From Methanococcus vannielii SB (lineage in GTDB: Archaea; AGJL01; Methanococci; Methanococcales; Methanococcaceae): a DNA stretch of 64,000 bases. Where the stretch lies: positions 1,224,552-1,288,551 of the forward strand of contig NC_009634.1 in NCBI RefSeq assembly GCF_000017165.1, written 5' to 3'. Every line of letters begins with the position of its first letter. Position 1 is the first letter of the stretch. Shown here piece by piece: positions 59,939-64,000 of this stretch. Both the position numbers and the translations under genes were made by a program. The notes beneath the pieces are model-generated. The model was not told where the DNA came from and did no database searches. It saw only the letters and a program-made list of their open reading frames with translations.

Positions 59939-60463
59939 ATGATATTTGACAGTGATTTAGTAATTGCAGTAGTAATTCTTACTATTGGTATGGCATTTTT
60001 TACAACATCTCTAGTTGAACATACTGGAGGTTACCAAGACGTTGTAAAATCAAACATATTACATGGTAAGGCATCACATGATTTAAAAACAATAATTTCT
60101 GATGGAACTGTTGAAACCGCAATTCTTTTAATGAATAATAATGAAAATCAGCTTGCAAATTCCCTTTTATCAAATAGGATTTCCGTTAAAAACTATGAAT
60201 TTATAATCGGTGATGAGGTAGTTTTATCCAAAGGAAATAATCAAAACCAAAATATTGTAATTGCTTCATCAGTGGTTATTATGAATAGGACTGAAGGTTG
60301 GTATGGGGTAGCATGGAATACTAATGGGGCAATTACTGTCAAAGGGCCATATTTTTCGGAATTAAATGCTTATAACAGTGTTTCAGGAGAATATAAAAAA
60401 TCAATTTATTATTTTAATAATAGTGAGCCCGTAAAGGTTTTTTTAAAGGTATACGGTAGTTAA
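59939..60463 (+). CDS. Pilin-like anchored protein between the DUF2341 genes
   Basis: A 174-residue protein with a very short N-terminus followed by one hydrophobic helix (LVIAVVILTIGMAFFTTSLV, about residues 7-26), and a mixed head domain ending in KVFLKVYGS. This resembles a pilin-like protein lacking the leader, or a single-pass anchor. GGTG lies 6-7 bases before the ATG. It sits 9 bases after one DUF2341 gene and 9 bases before the other, so it is likely made and used with them. No family was recognised. Confidence 0.6.
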   Translation: MIFDSDLVIAVVILTIGMAFFTTSLVEHTGGYQDVVKSNILHGKASHDLKTIISDGTVETAILLMNNNENQLANSLLSNRISVKNYEFIIGDEVVLSKGNNQNQNIVIASSVVIMNRTEGWYGVAWNTNGAITVKGPYFSELNAYNSVSGEYKKSIYYFNNSEPVKVFLKVYGS

Positions 60464-60472
60464 GGTGATTTA

Positions 60473-62320
60473 ATGTATCTATCTCAAAGTACTACTACTC
60501 TTGTTTTAATTTTAATGCTTACAGCAACTCTTACTTACCACACTCTTGATTTACAGCGAAATCAAGTTTTAACAGAAATGGAAGCGTCTTCAATAGATTT
60601 AAAATCTTCTTCATTAGAACATGTAATTGAAACTTCAATTCCAGTAATATTTAATAAAGCTTTAAATGATGCACAACTTGAGAATATAGGGCGCTATAAT
60701 GGTGGAAATTCAAATCCGTTTTTTAGCACTCCTGAAGATGTATTATTCTATTTAAAAAATGAAACTGAAAAAACGATAGTCAAAAATTATATTGAAAATG
60801 TAACAAGTGAATATTCAAAATCAGGCTACAATGTAACTTATAATTTTAATATAACAAATATTTCAATGGTTGATGGTTTTACATTTAAAATAAATTATGA
60901 TTTCTACTATAAAATCGATAGAAATGATGGAAATGTTTTTAAGGAGCAAAATATCTCTTCTTTTAAGTATTCAACTGCAAAAACGGTACTTGATTCGTAC
61001 CAATACATTAAACCGACTTACGTTGGAATAATAAATGTATCAAATCCAAATAATCAGATTTTAAATGATTTTCAGGTAAAGGTGGTCTTTAATAGTACCA
61101 ATTTTAATTATGCAGTCGAACCAACTGGAGAAGGGCTTAGATTTTTTGATAGTAACGGAAATTATGTTCCATACTGGGTTGAATTATGGGATTACAATGT
61201 TACAACTAATAAAGAACGAATATCAATATTATGGCTAAAAGTTCCAGAAATGCCTCAAAATACAAATACTTCAATTTACATAGTATCAACATATCCAAAA
61301 ATTTCAGAAAGTAACGGAAACTTAGTATTTGAAATGTTTGATGATTTTGAAGATACAAATTCAAAGTACACAAAATGGACAGAAACTCGTGGAACATGGA
61401 CTTATGCTTCTAGTGACAATCCTTTTCAAAATAGTAAATACAATCAAAAAATGGTACAGTGTTTAAATGCTCCCGCAGTTTCAAGAATGATTTCAAGAAA
61501 TAATATCAGTTTAACTAATTATACTATAGAAGTTGATTCTAAGGGCATGCATACTCAAAGTGGAAATAATGTGGCATACACATTTCTTGGATTTTTTGGG
61601 AATCCTCAGTACTATGGCTACACTACAAGACACCCTGATGCTTATTATTCATTAGATCTTGGTGGCAGAGTAAACTCTGGAAGTAACCACGCTTTACATA
61701 TTAGTGGGGGGGAAGTATCATGGCGTTCGTCTTCAAATTACAATGATCGTCAATACCTTATAATATCTAGAACAGAACCTGTTAAAACAGTTACGGGTAT
61801 ACCTTCAGGAATACCTTCAGAAATAAGCTATGTAACTAGGCCACAAGTTACAAGTTCTTCATCAAATACGCCTCAAAAAAATATCTGGTACAGAACAAAA
61901 GTTCAAATTGTTGGAAATACTGTTTCTGGAAAATATGTTACCAATGCAAATTACATACTTCAAAATGAACCTAATTGGATGATTACAACTACTGTTAATT
62001 CTAATAATCAATACGGTAGCTACTTTGCAATTGGTACTTCTAGAGGTGGTACTAATACCCAAAACATATACTTTGATAATTTTCGTGTTAGAAAATATGC
62101 AGCAATTGAACCTACATCAAAAGTTTACCCCTTATCAAAAACAATAGGTTTAAACTACATTTCACCAAAAAGGTCAGATGGAACAAAATATACGCTTTCA
62201 ACAGATTACAGCATTTATTATGAAGAAGCAGATGGCTATCCTTCAATAATAGACAGGCTTGCCGGAAAAGACGTTAAAACATGGAACCTTGGCTATGGAA
62301 TTAAATTAATGGGTTATTAA
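60473..62320 (+). CDS. DUF2341 pilus-operon surface protein 2
   Basis: A 615-residue protein. The N-terminus has a membrane helix (STTTLVLILMLTATLTYHTL, residues 5-24), a helical stem, a DUF2341 domain (YVGIINVSNPNNQILNDFQV, then PYWVELWDYNV) from about residue 182 and a LamG-like beta domain (FEMFDDFEDTNSKYTKWTE, then YFDNFRVRKYAAI). The modules match those of the protein at 58055, so the pair probably arose by duplication, but the N-terminal parts differ. Many sequons. GGTG lies 6 bases before the ATG. It is the last gene of the pilus operon and converges with the next gene. Confidence 0.72.
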   Translation: MYLSQSTTTLVLILMLTATLTYHTLDLQRNQVLTEMEASSIDLKSSSLEHVIETSIPVIFNKALNDAQLENIGRYNGGNSNPFFSTPEDVLFYLKNETEKTIVKNYIENVTSEYSKSGYNVTYNFNITNISMVDGFTFKINYDFYYKIDRNDGNVFKEQNISSFKYSTAKTVLDSYQYIKPTYVGIINVSNPNNQILNDFQVKVVFNSTNFNYAVEPTGEGLRFFDSNGNYVPYWVELWDYNVTTNKERISILWLKVPEMPQNTNTSIYIVSTYPKISESNGNLVFEMFDDFEDTNSKYTKWTETRGTWTYASSDNPFQNSKYNQKMVQCLNAPAVSRMISRNNISLTNYTIEVDSKGMHTQSGNNVAYTFLGFFGNPQYYGYTTRHPDAYYSLDLGGRVNSGSNHALHISGGEVSWRSSSNYNDRQYLIISRTEPVKTVTGIPSGIPSEISYVTRPQVTSSSSNTPQKNIWYRTKVQIVGNTVSGKYVTNANYILQNEPNWMITTTVNSNNQYGSYFAIGTSRGGTNTQNIYFDNFRVRKYAAIEPTSKVYPLSKTIGLNYISPKRSDGTKYTLSTDYSIYYEEADGYPSIIDRLAGKDVKTWNLGYGIKLMGY

Positions 62321-62342
62321 AAAAATAAATTAAAAATAAATC

Positions 62343-62615
62343 TTATTCAATTTTTTCTAATTTTCCTTCGATAAATTCCAAAATGCATTTATCGACGTCT
62401 TCAAATTCGCAAAAATAACTTTCAAATTTAGCGTTTAATTTTTTCTGTTCATTTAAAATAATTGCGTTAGGTTTTTCTTTTAGCATTTCTTCAAAGGATA
62501 GTACAGTCTTTGTATCAACCACTTCTTTTTCTGAAATTTTAAATATTAAGAAATAATTTGCAGATTTAACGCTTGAAATAGCATCCATATCCATTGGAAC
62601 TGCAACATTAATCAT
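62343..62615 (-). CDS. Small conserved protein, possibly NifX-like
   Basis: A 90-residue protein starting INVAVPMDMDAISSVKSANY, which resembles the first strand and loop of the dinitrogenase iron-molybdenum cofactor (NifX/NafY) fold. It lacks other recognisable motifs, so the match is weak. AAGGTG lies 6 bases before the ATG. It comes 9 bases after mptD on the same strand and is probably transcribed with it and the DHH gene. No function given. Confidence 0.45.
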   Translation of the reverse strand: MINVAVPMDMDAISSVKSANYFLIFKISEKEVVDTKTVLSFEEMLKEKPNAIILNEQKKLNAKFESYFCEFEDVDKCILEFIEGKLEKIE

Positions 62616-62624
62616 TTTTCCACC

Positions 62625-63005
62625 TTAAATTTTTTCAACATACATCAAAGGGTAATCAAGTTCTTTAATGTATTTTAATCGTAAAATTACTGAATTTTCT
62701 TCTTCTTTTGTATTTACCGTTAACGATACATCAAGCATGTTTCCATCAAGGGATACATATTTTCCTTCTTCAATATCAAGAATAATTGAAACAGAAATGT
62801 CTTTAATAAATGGCTGGTTTTTTAAGGATTCTGAAATTGCAAGTTCTAAACTTTTTTTAGTTTTATTACTTACTGGAGTTCCAACAAACTGGTGAAATAA
62901 TGCCCCAAGAGATATTCCTCCTTCAAAAACGGCTCTTTCTCTTTCAGTTAGATTTTTAAAATATGAATTAAAAATTTCACTATTTTCAAGTTTTTTTTCT
63001 GCCAT
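62625..63005 (-). CDS. mptD: Archaeal dihydroneopterin aldolase MptD
   Basis: A 126-residue protein of the archaeal MptD family (M. jannaschii MJ1585 type), which cleaves 7,8-dihydro-D-neopterin to 6-hydroxymethyl-dihydropterin on the way to methanopterin. The signature ERERAVFEGGISLGALFHQF followed by VGTPVS is characteristic. Length is typical. AAGGTG precedes the ATG. It lies one base from the stop of the DHH gene, so the two are translationally linked; the pairing of an aldolase for a methanogen cofactor with a DHH hydrolase has no obvious reason. Confidence 0.85.
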   Translation of the reverse strand: MAEKKLENSEIFNSYFKNLTERERAVFEGGISLGALFHQFVGTPVSNKTKKSLELAISESLKNQPFIKDISVSIILDIEEGKYVSLDGNMLDVSLTVNTKEEENSVILRLKYIKELDYPLMYVEKI

Positions 63006-63006
63006 T

Positions 63007-64000
63007 TTAACACCTTAATTCTTCTTTAAGTGTTTCTATACATATCGAAAGTACTTCTTTTACTGCTTCTTCTTTTGATATTTCCTTGTTCCATGGTGCA
63101 TTTAGTCCAGCAGCTTCTTCATGGCCTCCGCCTTCACCACCTAACTTTTTAGCAACTTTTTCCATCAAACTTCCCATATGAACTTTTTTTGAAACTGACT
63201 TTCTACTCCTAACACTCACTCGTATTTCTTTATCTTTTTTTCTTGCGGCAACAACAAATGAAACATCCGCACCAATACTTACAATAGTTTTTGCACACGA
63301 TGCTTCATGTGAACTTGCATTTGAAATTGAAATTACATAATTTCCCAAATCGATTATTTCCATTCTACTACATGACTTTAAATGGGCAATTCTTTTACTT
63401 GGGTCACTTTCCTGACTTAAAAGATATAGTATTTTTTGAAAACTGATTTCTTTTATAAGCCATGAAATAGTGTTAAATGTTGATTCTTTTGCAAGCTTTA
63501 AATGTTTTGTATCGTACAATATCCCTAAAAGAAGTGCAGTTCGAATATTTTTTGGAGGATATATATTCATTTCCCGAAAAATATCTGAAACGATTTCGCA
63601 AGTTGAAGTTGAATTTTCATCAACAATTAAAACCTTACAAAGGCTTGATAAATCTGTTTTTCTATGGTGGTCAATTAAAATTACGTCTGAATTTAAAAAA
63701 TCTTTTTTATTTACTGTAATTTGATTTAAAGATGAAGTATCAATTAAAAAAACGGTTTTTGGTAATTTTGGATACTCGATAATTTCGATATCCTCATTTA
63801 ATTCGGTTAAAATAGCTCTTGAAAGTTTGCTTACGGAGTCAGCTGATATTCTCACGTTTTTTTCTTTCAATTTTTTTTTCGAAAAACTGTTTGCAAGGTA
63901 TTTTAAACCAATTGCAGCACAAACTGCATCGGGATCAGCGTTATGGTGGCATAATAGTAAAATATCTTCTTCTTTTAAATAATCTTTTAAAATTTCTAAA
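63007..64000 (-). CDS. DHH family phosphoesterase, 5' end outside window
   Basis: The frame stays open to the window end, so the gene starts beyond 64000; the apparent TTG start at 63870 is internal. At least 330 codons are present. The DHH domain shows motif I as CHHNADPDAVCAA (near 63950), FLIDTSS and the DHH motif as LIDHHRKTD. The C-terminal DHHA1 domain has GGEGGGHEEAAG, its RNA/DNA-binding signature. These match RecJ-like or NrnA-like single-strand phosphoesterases, and archaeal members include nucleases and oligoribonucleases; which one cannot be said. Confidence 0.9.
   Translation of the reverse strand, partial: LEILKDYLKEEDILLLCHHNADPDAVCAAIGLKYLANSFSKKKLKEKNVRISADSVSKLSRAILTELNEDIEIIEYPKLPKTVFLIDTSSLNQITVNKKDFLNSDVILIDHHRKTDLSSLCKVLIVDENSTSTCEIVSDIFREMNIYPPKNIRTALLLGILYDTKHLKLAKESTFNTISWLIKEISFQKILYLLSQESDPSKRIAHLKSCSRMEIIDLGNYVISISNASSHEASCAKTIVSIGADVSFVVAARKKDKEIRVSVRSRKSVSKKVHMGSLMEKVAKKLGGEGGGHEEAAGLNAPWNKEISKEEAVKEVLSICIETLKEELRC

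Overview
The window is a continuous stretch of chromosome from a mesophilic methanogenic archaeon of the genus Methanococcus. The genus rests on several signs read here. The DNA is very AT-rich, yet it carries an archaeal rRNA operon whose 16S 3' tail (CACCTCCT) matches the GGTG(A) ribosome-binding sites used throughout. It encodes archaeal replication, lipid, pterin and RNA-modification genes (PolD small subunit DP1, PriL, GGGP synthase, G1P dehydrogenase, MptD, Rio2, TruD, Trm1, QueC). It also has methanogen-type DUF2121, DUF2098 and DUF515 proteins, lysine 2,3-aminomutase with beta-lysine acetyltransferase, and a class III-signal-peptide pilus operon. From memory, the gene order resembles Methanococcus maripaludis; I could not align it.

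Layout. 1-13.4 kb: a DUF192 fragment, a DUF2121 protein divergent from nikR, a LysR-like regulator divergent from a radical SAM protein with the unusual CX5CX2C motif, a NIP7-like/unknown/truD operon, argH, a CoA-binding protein, an AIM24 protein, the priL-DP1 replication pair and GGGP synthase. 13.5-20.6 kb: a 34-codon membrane micro-gene missing from the supplied gene calls, a PH-like membrane protein, archaeal DHQ synthase, a DUF2254-like membrane protein, rio2, a solitary korA, a SelA-like PLP enzyme and a DUF2098 protein. 20.6-25.6 kb: promoter, long structured leader, 16S, a tRNA-less spacer, 23S and 5S; both rRNA processing stems can be read directly. 25.8-36.8 kb: a Kef-type antiporter, the ablBA osmolyte genes, a membrane protein, a MATE exporter, an aldo/keto reductase with a ferredoxin domain, and an rdgB / CitG-like / glyS operon. 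36.8-40.5 kb: a small unknown protein, an ArsR-metal ATPase operon with a visible operator, and an intergenic block holding a strong candidate for an undescribed structured RNA. 40.5-52.4 kb: Mn-type pyrophosphatase, a sodium/solute symporter gene interrupted by an in-frame UGA, two small proteins, hemL, an AlkD-like protein, egsA with queC, nrdD, trm1 and an HD hydrolase. 52.6-62.3 kb: an eleven-gene type IV pilus operon (Cys-rich protein, prepilin peptidase EppA, pilins EpdA/EpdB/EpdC, DUF515 and other membrane or secreted proteins, two large DUF2341 proteins). 62.3-64 kb: a small unknown protein, mptD and a DHH phosphoesterase cut by the window end.

How the parts relate. egsA and GGGP synthase make the first two committed steps of archaeal ether lipids. 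mptD serves methanopterin. queC serves archaeosine. trm1 and truD modify tRNA, while NIP7-like and Rio2 act in ribosome maturation. The abl pair makes the salt osmolyte N-epsilon-acetyl-beta-lysine.

The most notable observations are the minus-strand structured RNA at about 40.08-40.32 kb, the UGA codon inside the symporter gene, a probable AUC start codon for rio2, the small membrane ORF at 13.6 kb, and the paired DUF2341 proteins in the pilus operon.
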